From a bacterium (GTDB lineage: Bacteria; Patescibacteriota; Minisyncoccia; Minisyncoccales; Minisyncoccaceae): 64,000 bases of DNA. This document shows positions 36,451 through 45,925 of the stretch, piece by piece. A program made the translations under genes and the position numbers. The notes beneath the pieces are model-generated. The model had not been told where the DNA came from, ran no database searches, and saw nothing but the letters and a program-made list of their open reading frames with translations. Numbering within the stretch: position 1 is the first letter of the stretch; each line of letters begins with the position of its first letter. The stretch spans positions 4,847-68,846 of the forward strand of contig JALOBW010000004.1 in the NCBI GenBank assembly GCA_023228085.1, given 5' to 3'.

Positions 36451-37101
36451 ATGACAGATAAAATAACAATAGCAAGTATAGTTGCTTTTATTATATTTGT
36501 ATTATATATGATCTTATTTTATGGATCTTGCCATGCAGGAATACCGGTTGGAACACCATACCATATAAAGGCAGTAGTGTCAAATGGTCAAGTATTTCAA
36601 ACTGGGCAATCTGTCCAGGTTGGGATATTGAGAAATAGTGATTTATATTGGTATGATTTTGTAAATACTAAATTTATATCAAACCCAGCAAATAACTGCT
36701 ATGATGACATGACCGAATATGATTCTCACCCATTATTTGGATTCTATGATTATAGTTGGACTCCCCCTATTAGGAAGAAAATAAGCATATCATCAACGGT
36801 AGGAACCATAAGTGTTGGAGATACTGTAAAAGGATGCACTAGTTTAGCCAATGGTACTGTTTTAACAAAAACTGCAAGCTACATTATTGTAGATAATATA
36901 TTTGGTACATTTCAAAATAATGAGAAAATTTGCTTAGGATCTGATACATGTTCCACTTCAACAAACTATTTTATGTCTAGTGGTACTGGAGTTGATGTTC
37001 CTGAGATATATACATTTTTTGCAATATGCAGTGGTGACATAAAACTCTATTCAGCAGTAGATATATCAACTGACGTTATCAATTTCTATTTCGGTCAATA
37101 A
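36451..37101 (+). CDS. Membrane-anchored or secreted protein
   Basis: The 216-aa product has a hydrophobic N-terminus at about residues 6-28 ending in SCHAG, either a signal anchor or a cleaved signal. The rest is beta-rich with repeated TVGTISVGDTV-type turns and six Cys residues. GGAGATG precedes the ATG. Likely outside the cytoplasm; role unknown. Confidence 0.55.
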   Translation: MTDKITIASIVAFIIFVLYMILFYGSCHAGIPVGTPYHIKAVVSNGQVFQTGQSVQVGILRNSDLYWYDFVNTKFISNPANNCYDDMTEYDSHPLFGFYDYSWTPPIRKKISISSTVGTISVGDTVKGCTSLANGTVLTKTASYIIVDNIFGTFQNNEKICLGSDTCSTSTNYFMSSGTGVDVPEIYTFFAICSGDIKLYSAVDISTDVINFYFGQ

Positions 37102-37112
37102 GGAGACACTAA

Positions 37113-37601
37113 ATGAGAAGACTGTTTGCATTATTACTAATACTAATAACAATATATTGCACATTTTCACTGATTACCAATGCACAAACCACAAACTTGC
37201 CCAACATACAAACTAATCAAAATCCAAAATCTAACGACTTTAGCATTTCAATAACCCTTTCAGGTGCTGCAATCATAGGTTTTTCAATACAGATTTATAA
37301 TTCCTATAAAAAAGATAGGCTATATGAGAAAATGATAGACTCAAATAATTCAAATATAGACAAAATACTAGCATCCAATAAAGATGATAGAGACTTGCTA
37401 TTTAAAAAGCATGGAGAAGTAATTGAACAGCTTGGGTATTTAGATAAGAGAAGAGAAAGAAATGCTGTAAAAATAGAAAATCTTGAAAATATATACCCAA
37501 CAATACAGGGGAATGTTAATAAGCTTGAAAAAAGAGTTATTAAAATATGTGGCAAGCACAATGAAATACATCCAGACAAACCATTAGATTTAACACAATG
37601 A
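37113..37601 (+). CDS. Exported coiled-coil membrane protein
   Basis: The 162-aa product has a signal peptide (MRRLFALLLILITIYCTFSL), a second hydrophobic segment at about 46-66 and a charged coiled coil thereafter. The layout recalls holin/spanin-type lysis proteins or a tail-associated membrane protein. No lysis gene could be confirmed in the window, so a lysis role is a guess. Confidence 0.45.
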   Translation: MRRLFALLLILITIYCTFSLITNAQTTNLPNIQTNQNPKSNDFSISITLSGAAIIGFSIQIYNSYKKDRLYEKMIDSNNSNIDKILASNKDDRDLLFKKHGEVIEQLGYLDKRRERNAVKIENLENIYPTIQGNVNKLEKRVIKICGKHNEIHPDKPLDLTQ

Positions 37602-37610
37602 GGCAATAAT

Positions 37611-37877
37611 ATGAATCAAGAAATAATAAACACCATTATAGTAACAGCACTTCCGTTGATATTTGCATGGATAAGAGAGTATATACACAGAAAACATAAA
37701 GACACTATTATTGACAAGACTACCAATGGAGTGGAGAAGTTAATAGAAAGTATGCCACCAGAACAAGTAAAGTTAATAAAGGACTCTATAGCATCTGAAT
37801 TTGTAGGAGCAAGCAAAACTGTTACAAATCTATTCCAAAAAGCACTAATAAAGAAGGGATTTTCAAAGGAAGCATAA
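37611..37877 (+). CDS. Small membrane protein, holin-like
   Basis: The 88-aa product has one N-terminal transmembrane helix (IINTIIVTALPLIFAWI) followed by a basic patch and amphipathic helices. Single-helix holins of this size occur in phages with similar gene order. The call is tentative. Confidence 0.4.
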   Translation: MNQEIINTIIVTALPLIFAWIREYIHRKHKDTIIDKTTNGVEKLIESMPPEQVKLIKDSIASEFVGASKTVTNLFQKALIKKGFSKEA

Positions 37878-37915
37878 TGCAATATAAAAAATGCAAACCA
37901 AAGAAAGGCAAGTAG
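37877..37915 (+). CDS. Possible 12-aa basic micro-ORF
   Basis: ATG (overlapping the previous stop as TAATG) to TAG encodes a 12-residue Lys-rich peptide, with AAAGGA 6 nt upstream and the next gene starting directly after it. Its Lys-rich end recalls the 49-aa protein at 32345. It may only serve translational coupling. Confidence 0.25.
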   Translation: MQYKKCKPKKGK

Positions 37916-38701
37916 TTGAATCGTACATTTCTTCATACTCAGTATAATGCAACTGATATGACAAGATATCATCCAGATTGTGATGAAATGCCAACAGTAA
38001 AGGTATATAAGCAATTAGATGATTCTTTAATTGAGACCCCAACTGTGTCTAAAAATGCCACACTTGGATATGCAACCGGTCTATATGAATATACATTAGA
38101 CTGGCACAAATATCAACTTGGAAGCCATTATTATGACATAGTTGAATCATTGTATAATGGAAATCTTGTTATAACAGACAAGAGAATATTTAAATGGGGA
38201 CTAACTGATAGTACAGGAGGAGATGCTGATATGGGATTTGACAATAACCTATATAAGGCATTTTTTGATGCAGTAGTCGCATTTACTGATTTTGCAGAAA
38301 TAATAGAATATCCAGCAGATTATAAGATTATGAAGTCTAGATCTCTTGTTAATAAGTCTGCTAATTTTCCATGTATGACATATAGTATATCGGCTCAGCA
38401 TCCTCTTTCTGGAGAAAATTTATCCACATACAGAAGATCTTATTTAGAATGTAGATTTTGGCATGTAGATAACACTAAATCTAAATTACTTTTAAGATTG
38501 AGTGACATGCTATATGACTGGATATGTGAATCTAATGACTACAATGGATTACAGCTTAGAAATGATGTTTTTTATAGTACTAATATCAGAGGAGACCAAG
38601 CATTGGCTGGGCCAACTGGAGAAACTCCATGGCTAGACGATGACTGTGGATGTTTTTGCTGTGGATTTAGAGTAATTGTAGATGCGTGCTGCTATGCTTA
38701 A
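37916..38701 (+). CDS. Tail or baseplate-upper-type protein
   Basis: The 261-aa product starts at TTG. The N-terminal ~110 residues have a beta-sandwich pattern (MPTVKVYKQLDDSLIETPTV, YEYTLDWHKYQLGSHYY) seen in BppU-like/Ig-like tail proteins. The C-terminus is Cys-rich (CGCFCCGF). It lies directly before the tail tube gene. Confidence is moderate that it is structural. Confidence 0.4.
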   Translation: MNRTFLHTQYNATDMTRYHPDCDEMPTVKVYKQLDDSLIETPTVSKNATLGYATGLYEYTLDWHKYQLGSHYYDIVESLYNGNLVITDKRIFKWGLTDSTGGDADMGFDNNLYKAFFDAVVAFTDFAEIIEYPADYKIMKSRSLVNKSANFPCMTYSISAQHPLSGENLSTYRRSYLECRFWHVDNTKSKLLLRLSDMLYDWICESNDYNGLQLRNDVFYSTNIRGDQALAGPTGETPWLDDDCGCFCCGFRVIVDACCYA

Positions 38702-38748
38702 TATAGGTAATAGTAAGAAATTAAAAGTTTTAATAAAGGAGGACCAAT

Positions 38749-39693
38749 ATGGTCGCAAAAGTTAAATTAACAGTTGGGAATGAACGAGATTGCCAGGCAA
38801 TAAATATTCACAAGGCTTTTCCAATAAATTTAGAGCTTGACGATTCTGGCAGCGGGACTGCGCAGGGAGGTTCTGGCTTTAGTTTCATAGTAGGATATTC
38901 ATGTACTGGAGTGGCTTCTGATGATGCTGACATTATCATGACCACACATGGAACTGCTACAAATGGAACAGTAACTGGAATCCAAATACCAACAGACATT
39001 GGAAAATTGGACGTAGGTATAGTAGTAGATCAGAGAAGCAACTTAACTGGCTTACTTGATGACATTGTTTACACATTGACACCATCTGATGATGGAACCG
39101 CCGGAACTGCTGCAACAGTAGCAATGAGTGCATGTGACAGCTTTGACTATAGTTATAGCTACAACAAGAATGATTTGTTCTATGGTCCAGGTGTACTCTA
39201 TGTAGATGGTAGAGTTATTGGATTGCTTGAAGAGGACATAGCATTCTCACATCTGGAAGATGTCACTGACATTATGTCTGGAAGCTTAAAGGGAAAACTT
39301 GAGTCCATCATCAATAAGGAAGGATGGAGCGTAAAGTGCTCTATAAAGCAGCAGACTCTTGATAGGCTAAAATGGATATGGAACCTCAAAAATGCTCCAA
39401 CCTCTAATGGAACTATCAATATTTTAGGTAGTGCCTATGCCGGAGAGTCTATAGATTTAGAATCTTCGTCTGGACTTCTTGATGAGCACCATGTAATGCT
39501 TAAAATACCTATCAATAAAGCCGATAATGCATTAGTGGTAGAACTGTATTCTGCTACATGCAAAGGTGCCGGAGATTGGGCTATAGGTAAAGACAAAAAT
39601 GTGGCTACTACTGTTACATTTGATGCCAATGTTATAGCAGACCCAGATAATCAAATATTTGGTAAGCTATATGTTATAGACATAGGAGCCTAA
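38749..39693 (+). CDS. Major tail tube protein (putative)
   Basis: The 314-aa beta-rich product is preceded by a strong AAAGGAGG and a 47-nt gap. It has the size and place of a siphophage tail tube protein, upstream of the tail-assembly chaperone genes and the tape measure gene. LFYGPGVLYVDGRVIG followed by a long beta/loop stretch fits tube proteins. Ser/Gly-rich loops near residue 40 suggest an added domain. Confidence 0.6.
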   Translation: MVAKVKLTVGNERDCQAINIHKAFPINLELDDSGSGTAQGGSGFSFIVGYSCTGVASDDADIIMTTHGTATNGTVTGIQIPTDIGKLDVGIVVDQRSNLTGLLDDIVYTLTPSDDGTAGTAATVAMSACDSFDYSYSYNKNDLFYGPGVLYVDGRVIGLLEEDIAFSHLEDVTDIMSGSLKGKLESIINKEGWSVKCSIKQQTLDRLKWIWNLKNAPTSNGTINILGSAYAGESIDLESSSGLLDEHHVMLKIPINKADNALVVELYSATCKGAGDWAIGKDKNVATTVTFDANVIADPDNQIFGKLYVIDIGA

Positions 39694-39714
39694 CTTTAAG
39701 CAAGGAAACGAACT

Positions 39715-40041
39715 ATGACAATTAGAGTTGTTAAAACAGCTACAGCAACAACTAGAAGAGAATTGCTGGCGCTATTCTTTGCATCTAAAAACAATGTTGC
39801 TATAGATGCAAAGATAGTGCCAGAGATAATATCCAACAGCAATGACGGTACTAGGCTTAAAGAATGGATAGAATACACCTGTATATTTCCAAGTATAGAA
39901 GCCTTAAGGGATGCTAAAAAAGAATTCTATAACACCCCGTTGCCAGATATGGAAAAGAAACTTTCAAAGATAATATCTTTAAGGAAAGAAACATTTAAAA
40001 AATACAAGGAGAAAAAACAATGCCAGACGAAAAGGCAATAG
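39715..40041 (+). CDS. Hypothetical tail gene
   Basis: The 108-aa helical product overlaps the next gene by 22 nt. Position between tail tube and chaperone genes suggests a tail assembly factor. Not recognised. Confidence 0.5.
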   Translation: MTIRVVKTATATTRRELLALFFASKNNVAIDAKIVPEIISNSNDGTRLKEWIEYTCIFPSIEALRDAKKEFYNTPLPDMEKKLSKIISLRKETFKKYKEKKQCQTKRQ

Positions 40042-40445
40042 ATGAATTTGATGTTATTGCAAATGTTCCTACTATCATACAAATAGCAGGAGAAGATATA
40101 CACCTTGAAGCTCAGAAAACAAAAGTATTTAGAGACTTCAAAAGAGATATTACTAATCTCCAAACTGATACTAAAATGGGGCCAGGGGATAAGGAAGCAT
40201 TTGTAGTTGACTCATTGATTAAGATTATATGTAAGTCAATAAGTAAAAGCTTTGACTGGTTTGACAATCTGCCACTAGATGATGCTGAAAAGCTAATAAA
40301 TGCCTTCAAGAAAGTGAACAACATGGCAAAATATTTCCCTTTATTGAGGAACTTGGGGCCTGCGGGATTCATAATAGATGTGACAAAGATCAGTCCTCAA
40401 GTCGCACAGGCAATAGAAAAACAAATGAAGGAAATGGAGAGTTAA
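40020..40445 (+). CDS. Tail assembly chaperone, gpG-like
   Basis: The 141-aa helical product ends 295 nt before the tape measure gene. In the -1 frame, the region from its end to the tape measure start stays open and encodes coherent protein. This is the hallmark of the G/GT arrangement of lambda-like tails. AAGGAG lies before the start. Confidence 0.6.
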   Translation: MPDEKAIDEFDVIANVPTIIQIAGEDIHLEAQKTKVFRDFKRDITNLQTDTKMGPGDKEAFVVDSLIKIICKSISKSFDWFDNLPLDDAEKLINAFKKVNNMAKYFPLLRNLGPAGFIIDVTKISPQVAQAIEKQMKEMES

Positions 40446-40501
40446 CATCTCTAACAGATATTGTCATAAAATTAAAGCAGTATAATTACGACTTCAATGA
40501 A

Positions 40502-40741
40502 TTGACTTTTAAACAAGTTGATTTATACTATAACTGGATTATAACTCATGAACTTAAGAATGAGACAAGAAGAGATGATAAATTGCTAAACTTAATGCTA
40601 CTTGCAAAAAGTGTTGAATCTAAGGATGGAGCTGACATTATCAACAAACACTACAAGAACAGTTCTTATATTATGCACTCACTAAAGATTGCTAAAAAGA
40701 AAATATTAGGAATATTTGATGGGAAAAAGGTAGATAAATAA
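40502..40741 (+). CDS. Probable gpT half of a -1 frameshift fusion
   Basis: The 79-aa frame could start at TTG 40502, but the same frame is open much further upstream, overlapping the gpG-like gene. It is offset by -1, and the translation between (LTSLTDIVIKLKQYNYDFNE) reads as normal protein. No ribosome site is visible before the TTG. Expression as a -1 fusion to the 141-aa protein is therefore likely. The stop overlaps the tape measure start (TAATG). An A-rich GAAAAAC lies at 40416-40422 but its phase is not the canonical X XXY YYZ. Confidence 0.55.
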   Translation: MTFKQVDLYYNWIITHELKNETRRDDKLLNLMLLAKSVESKDGADIINKHYKNSSYIMHSLKIAKKKILGIFDGKKVDK

Positions 40742-43482
40742 TGGCATTATTTGCTGATGCACTTATAAGAATACAGACAGATGCTACACAGGCCAAGGCT
40801 GGGATTAAGGATGTAGATAATGAATTAGATGCATTAGATGCTTCTGTTCAATCTTTTGGAACCACAATGGCTGGAGTGTCTGCTGGTCTATTAGGCATAT
40901 CAGCAACTCTATCTGGTATATATGCATATTCTGTAATGCAATTTCAAGCCTATGAAAAAGAACTAGTCAACATTCAGGCTATTGCAGGACTAACCAATGA
41001 AGAAACTAGCAAGCTATGGGAATTGGGAATTAAATCTGGGCAAGACTACATGCAGAGTGCTGATGAAGTTGCATTTGGAATGGAAAAGTTGGCAAGAGGT
41101 GGATATGATGTTGCTCAAATAATGGAGTCCATTGGTCCAATTATGAACATGGCAACTGCTGCAAATGAATCATTTGATGAATCTGCACAGTTAGTAGTTA
41201 GAACATTGGCTGCTTATGAAATGGAAACTGAAAAAGCTCAATATGTTTCTGACTTATATGCTAAAGCAATGAATATATCTCAAACTGAATTAGTAAACTA
41301 CACCACTGCAATGAAATATATTGGTCCAGTAGCACATAGTGTTGGATGGTCATTAAAAGACATGGTTGCTATATTATCATTCTTGTATGATAGAGGCATA
41401 GATGCTTCTACGGCAGCCACTGGGCTAAGAACAATCATATTGAGACTACAATCTCCAACTAGGGAAACAAGAAAGGCAATAGAAGAGCTTGGGATATCAC
41501 TTAGAGACATAAATCCAAACCTTAATACTCCAGTTCAAATAATAGAGAAGTTTCAGAAAGCTAGTGAAGAGCTATCTGGAGAAAAATATAAAGATTTAAT
41601 TGGAAGAATCTTTGGTAAATATGCCTTTGCCTCTGCTATTGCAATGATAGATGATACTGAAGGTGCATTAAAGACATATCAAGACAGACTAGAAAATGTA
41701 ACTGGATATAGTAATAAAGTAGCATCAGTAGAGTTGGGAACTATGGCTGCAAAATTTAAAAAGCTATTTGATATTATAAACACTGGAGCTATAGTTTCAA
41801 TAGTACCATTTGCAAATGCTATAAAGAGTGTATTAGACTCTCTTATTGGATTATCTAAGCTTATAGCTAACATGGACAAGGATACAGTTAGATCTATAGG
41901 CAACTGGACAACAGCAGCTATAATATTTACTGGAGTTGCTGGAGCAATAACAGCACTTGCAGCAGCAGTAACATTAGCACTCCCAGCATTGGAAACATTT
42001 GCTGCTGTATTAACTACATTTGGAGTAATGTTTGCAGCAGGTTCAGCATGGATATTGACCATAGGACTCGGGATAGAGTTATTATATAAATTAGAGCAAG
42101 CAGCATCTGGAGCATTGGATGCAATAAGAGGAGAACAGGAAGCTGCACTAGAGCTCCAAAGAGCGCAAGACTTACTTCTAAGTGGAGAATTAACTAAGGC
42201 AGAAAAAACTCACAAGTTAAATGAAGAGCTTACTAAATTAACAAGAACTCAATTAGAGCTAATAGCCAATGAACTATACATACAAATGCTTCAATATAAT
42301 CTGTTTACATCTTTTTATGAGCTTGGAATGAAGATGGGAAAAGCAGATGACATAAAAAAATACAATGAAGCATTGAGAATGTATAATATTTATGCATCTG
42401 AATATCTTAATATTTTAGGCTTAATATCAAAAATACCCCCAGTGCAAATGCCAGGGTCTGGAGTTGGAGGAGAGCCTCCTGATAATACTAAATTAGAAGA
42501 GCAATTAAGAAAAGAAAATGAAATAAGAGAAAGATCTTATGAATCATATGTTAACTTTATGATTGACAAGCAAAATACTCTTATGGATTTCATGCTAGAA
42601 ACAAATCAAATTACAACTCAAGACTATATACAAGGGCTAAATGAACAGTTGCGATATTACTCTGTTGATTCTATAGAATTTATACAAATAGCAATAAAGA
42701 TATATAATGCAAAAAAGGCAATGTATGATAAAACAGTAGAAGATGCAGATAGAGCATTTAAAAGAGAAATAGATGCCAATAAAAAAGCCATGAAGCAAAT
42801 GGAAAAAGATAGGAAGGAGTGGGAAAAGAAACTCAACACTCAAATAGGCTCCATTTCGGATGGGTTTAATGATTTTTTCAAGGGCTTAAAAAAGAACGAG
42901 ACTTATGCTAATAAAGCTTGGGGTTCACTATTCAATAGCATGGTTGATATCACGGAAAATGCCACTAGTGCTTTTGCAAATAGCTTTTCTAGTTCAGTTG
43001 CACAAATAATAGTTGAAGGTGGAAATCTCGAAAGATTCTGGATATCACTATTGGAAACAATGATAGCAGAAGTGATAAAATTGTTAATGACAATGGCATT
43101 GCTAAAATTAGGAATGGCATTATTCACAGGCGGCTCATCATCACTAGTTGGGTTTGGAACTGATTTAGGAGGAGGAACTGGCTGGGGGATGGATCCATCA
43201 ACATTTCTTGATGAAGGTGGATGGTTCACTAAGTCAGGAAATAAAATGCCATTGACTCAATTCAAAGGTCACTACAATGTTAATGTGTTGCCAGGTGAGA
43301 TAATGATACCTCCACAAAAGGTTCCAGAATTTGTATCCTCAATTAGAGGAAGTGGAGTATCTGTTGGTCAAATATCTTTTAATATACAAGCATCAAATTA
43401 TGATCATTTTATTAAACAGTTCAAAAACCATACTGGTGAAATAGTAGAAATAATACAATCAAGGATGTACTTAAATGGCTAA
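40741..43482 (+). CDS. Tail tape measure protein
   Basis: The 913-aa product has the TP901-type core: ELVNIQAIAGLTNEETSK, YMQSADEVAFGMEKLARGG and NISQTELVNYTTAMKYIGP at about 75-205. A hydrophobic stretch at about 390-450 is followed by long helical repeats. It sets tail length and may assist DNA entry. The length predicts a tail of about 130-140 nm if about 1.5 angstrom per residue holds. Confidence 0.9.
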   Translation: MALFADALIRIQTDATQAKAGIKDVDNELDALDASVQSFGTTMAGVSAGLLGISATLSGIYAYSVMQFQAYEKELVNIQAIAGLTNEETSKLWELGIKSGQDYMQSADEVAFGMEKLARGGYDVAQIMESIGPIMNMATAANESFDESAQLVVRTLAAYEMETEKAQYVSDLYAKAMNISQTELVNYTTAMKYIGPVAHSVGWSLKDMVAILSFLYDRGIDASTAATGLRTIILRLQSPTRETRKAIEELGISLRDINPNLNTPVQIIEKFQKASEELSGEKYKDLIGRIFGKYAFASAIAMIDDTEGALKTYQDRLENVTGYSNKVASVELGTMAAKFKKLFDIINTGAIVSIVPFANAIKSVLDSLIGLSKLIANMDKDTVRSIGNWTTAAIIFTGVAGAITALAAAVTLALPALETFAAVLTTFGVMFAAGSAWILTIGLGIELLYKLEQAASGALDAIRGEQEAALELQRAQDLLLSGELTKAEKTHKLNEELTKLTRTQLELIANELYIQMLQYNLFTSFYELGMKMGKADDIKKYNEALRMYNIYASEYLNILGLISKIPPVQMPGSGVGGEPPDNTKLEEQLRKENEIRERSYESYVNFMIDKQNTLMDFMLETNQITTQDYIQGLNEQLRYYSVDSIEFIQIAIKIYNAKKAMYDKTVEDADRAFKREIDANKKAMKQMEKDRKEWEKKLNTQIGSISDGFNDFFKGLKKNETYANKAWGSLFNSMVDITENATSAFANSFSSSVAQIIVEGGNLERFWISLLETMIAEVIKLLMTMALLKLGMALFTGGSSSLVGFGTDLGGGTGWGMDPSTFLDEGGWFTKSGNKMPLTQFKGHYNVNVLPGEIMIPPQKVPEFVSSIRGSGVSVGQISFNIQASNYDHFIKQFKNHTGEIVEIIQSRMYLNG

Positions 43483-43876
43483 AATGGGGAGAGGATGTTA
43501 TTCTATAAATGGGTATAGATTTAAGTATGACCCAATGAACCCAAAAGATGGTGGTAAATACATTCCAACATCACAGGTTCAAATAAAAACACTTTCTAGC
43601 AATATATTCCAAACTTGGGAATCATCTTCTGGGGATGAGTTGCAAATATTTGAATGGGACAAAATGGATTCTGAAATGTATGCAGAACTTAGGGCATTTG
43701 CGGATTCCTTACTTACGGACAGCACAACTACTCATACTTTAACATATCACAAATTAAGTGATGAACAGTGGACTATATTGATACATGAATTTTCTGGATC
43801 ATATGCACAAGGGTATAATCACTATACAAATGTCACATTGAGTTTTTATTTAGTTTCTCAAATAATTGGTTCATAA
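43475..43876 (+). CDS. Minor tail protein
   Basis: The 133-aa beta-rich product overlaps the tape measure gene by 8 nt. It has SLTLSF-like beta strands near the end (YTNVTLSFYLVSQ). It sits where distal tail or tail-tip proteins are found. No domain fixed. Confidence 0.55.
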   Translation: MAKMGRGCYSINGYRFKYDPMNPKDGGKYIPTSQVQIKTLSSNIFQTWESSSGDELQIFEWDKMDSEMYAELRAFADSLLTDSTTTHTLTYHKLSDEQWTILIHEFSGSYAQGYNHYTNVTLSFYLVSQIIGS

Positions 43877-43884
43877 GGCAATAA

Positions 43885-45921
43885 ATGGCTAGAGATTTAG
43901 CATTAAATAACCCAAGCTTAAAGATACTACAAGACTCTGTTATACAGAACCCAAAATATCAAGTTCTGGTAAAGCCATCCCATGATTCAGGTGATGAAGA
44001 ATATGTTGACATCACTGAATATATAACAGTAGGCTCCATTGAAAGAAATATTGAAGGAGAGCCATGCACTGCAAGCATAACAGTCTCTTCTAAAAGAGGA
44101 GAATTTGATATATGCAATCTAAATAGCCTATTGAGAAATACATTTAAAGATAAGGCTATGGTTAAAATATCCCTAGGGATGGGAGACATTACTAATCCAG
44201 ATAATCTATTGTCAATGTTTACTGGGTATGTAGCTAGTGGCTATGACCAAGAATATATCAGAAGAGAAGAGGAAACTGTTACTATCCCACTCCAAGACAG
44301 AAGTTGCTTTCTGGATTCACCAATCACTACAGACCAATATCTGAATACTGACTTAGAAACTGTATTAGATGATGTATTAAAAACATATGGTGGGTTAAGT
44401 GCTGATGAGATAGGAGACATAAGTACACTTGCCTCATATACTGTTCCAATGTGCCAATTTACAGATGAGACAATTTGGGACATAGTAAATATGATTTGTC
44501 AAGTAGCTATAGTATTGCCATACTTTGATGAAGATGGAGTTTTGAGAGTAACCAGAATACCAATGACAATAACTGGGACGGATACTGAATATTATGTATG
44601 GGACCAATTAAAATTTCAAGATGATGAAACAGCAGGAACTCCAACTCTATCAATATCTCATTCATGGAATAATGATTCACTAAGATCTAAAATAACAACT
44701 ATAGGTGGAATTAAATCAAATGAATGGACTGGTGGGCAAGTTCCAGTAATAGATGTTGATCCAAACTTTGTCGGGTATGCATTAGGGCTTAAGCCTGATT
44801 TTGAAGCCACAACTACTTTATGGTATGGATCATTAGGCAACCCATGTTATGATTGCCTTTCAAGAGACCCAAGTGCTACTGGGGATGATAGATATTTTGG
44901 AGCAGGGTTTCAAGGCACAATAGTTCCAATTTACTTTTTAAATGAAGGTGAAACTATAGAAGATGACTATTTAATAGTTAGCCAACTAAGAAAAGACCCA
45001 GACAACTGGGCATTGGTAGTTCAAGGCCCATTCCCATGGACAAGATATACTCATGACTGCCAAGGAGATGGACCAGGAATAAGGCAATGGGGATGCAGAC
45101 CAGCAGAACCATATCAGACTGTTCAAACTGGAATAGGAGACGGAGGAGACCTTGGCACTTCTGGATATTTTAGTATATACAATACAGATGGGGGGACTAC
45201 CGTTCAAATAGACGTATCCACCTTGAGCAATGAAATGACTTGGTGCGAATATCCTGTTCAAAGATTCTTTGAAAATGGGTGGGGAGACCGGTGTGTAGAT
45301 TTAGGAATAGTTCCAAGTAAAGATGAATGGGATAGCTTTATGGGGATAATGACCGGCAATGGGCAGCCAGGGTCAGGAGTTCCATACCCATTTGATCCGG
45401 AAGATTACGATGGTCCAACATCTACTGAATTTTATGTATATGCATTAACATTCCTAGCTATACATAGTGGTCGTGATTTTAATTGGGCATACGGAGATTA
45501 TGATTATAGAAATAAAATATTTAGATGGGGAGGTCTCTATTTAGCTGGAGAATTTTACCCAGAGACAAGTTATACTGGGTCTGCTGTAGATGCAGAGCTG
45601 GATGCTTATTATGGAGAATCTAGGTATGAAGAAGTTGAAAACCCATTGCTTTGGGACGACAATGACTGCAATGATTTAGCAACTTCAATAATAGATAGTG
45701 CTAAAATATTCTATCTCCAAACAAAAGTCACTAGACCATTAAATTTTGAAATAGAACCAGGAGACAATATTTTGTATTTAAATGTAGAAACTGGGTGTGA
45801 AGAAAAGGCTTGTATTACAAGAGTGGCATATAACTTTGGAAATAGAAGTGATGCATTTACAACTGAAGCCTATGGTGGGATATTAGATATTGACGGAACT
45901 GTAATAAAGACTTGGGTGTAA
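43885..45921 (+). CDS. Tail hub / baseplate protein (gp27/D-like)
   Basis: The 678-aa product starts with a domain containing YQVLVKPSHD, VDITEYITVGSIER and ASITVSSKRGEFD. It then has a long beta-rich region and a Trp/Asp/Gly-rich second half. The N-terminus resembles the phage late control D/gp27 hub family. The central part, residues about 320-560, has many Cys, Trp and Tyr residues and no clear match. A baseplate hub is the best guess. Confidence 0.6.
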   Translation: MARDLALNNPSLKILQDSVIQNPKYQVLVKPSHDSGDEEYVDITEYITVGSIERNIEGEPCTASITVSSKRGEFDICNLNSLLRNTFKDKAMVKISLGMGDITNPDNLLSMFTGYVASGYDQEYIRREEETVTIPLQDRSCFLDSPITTDQYLNTDLETVLDDVLKTYGGLSADEIGDISTLASYTVPMCQFTDETIWDIVNMICQVAIVLPYFDEDGVLRVTRIPMTITGTDTEYYVWDQLKFQDDETAGTPTLSISHSWNNDSLRSKITTIGGIKSNEWTGGQVPVIDVDPNFVGYALGLKPDFEATTTLWYGSLGNPCYDCLSRDPSATGDDRYFGAGFQGTIVPIYFLNEGETIEDDYLIVSQLRKDPDNWALVVQGPFPWTRYTHDCQGDGPGIRQWGCRPAEPYQTVQTGIGDGGDLGTSGYFSIYNTDGGTTVQIDVSTLSNEMTWCEYPVQRFFENGWGDRCVDLGIVPSKDEWDSFMGIMTGNGQPGSGVPYPFDPEDYDGPTSTEFYVYALTFLAIHSGRDFNWAYGDYDYRNKIFRWGGLYLAGEFYPETSYTGSAVDAELDAYYGESRYEEVENPLLWDDNDCNDLATSIIDSAKIFYLQTKVTRPLNFEIEPGDNILYLNVETGCEEKACITRVAYNFGNRSDAFTTEAYGGILDIDGTVIKTWV

Positions 45922-45925
45922 AATT

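Noticed and set aside
41679..42062. 127-aa Ala/Asn/Val-rich minus frame
   Set aside because: Antisense of the hydrophobic part of the tape measure protein; composition is explained by that.
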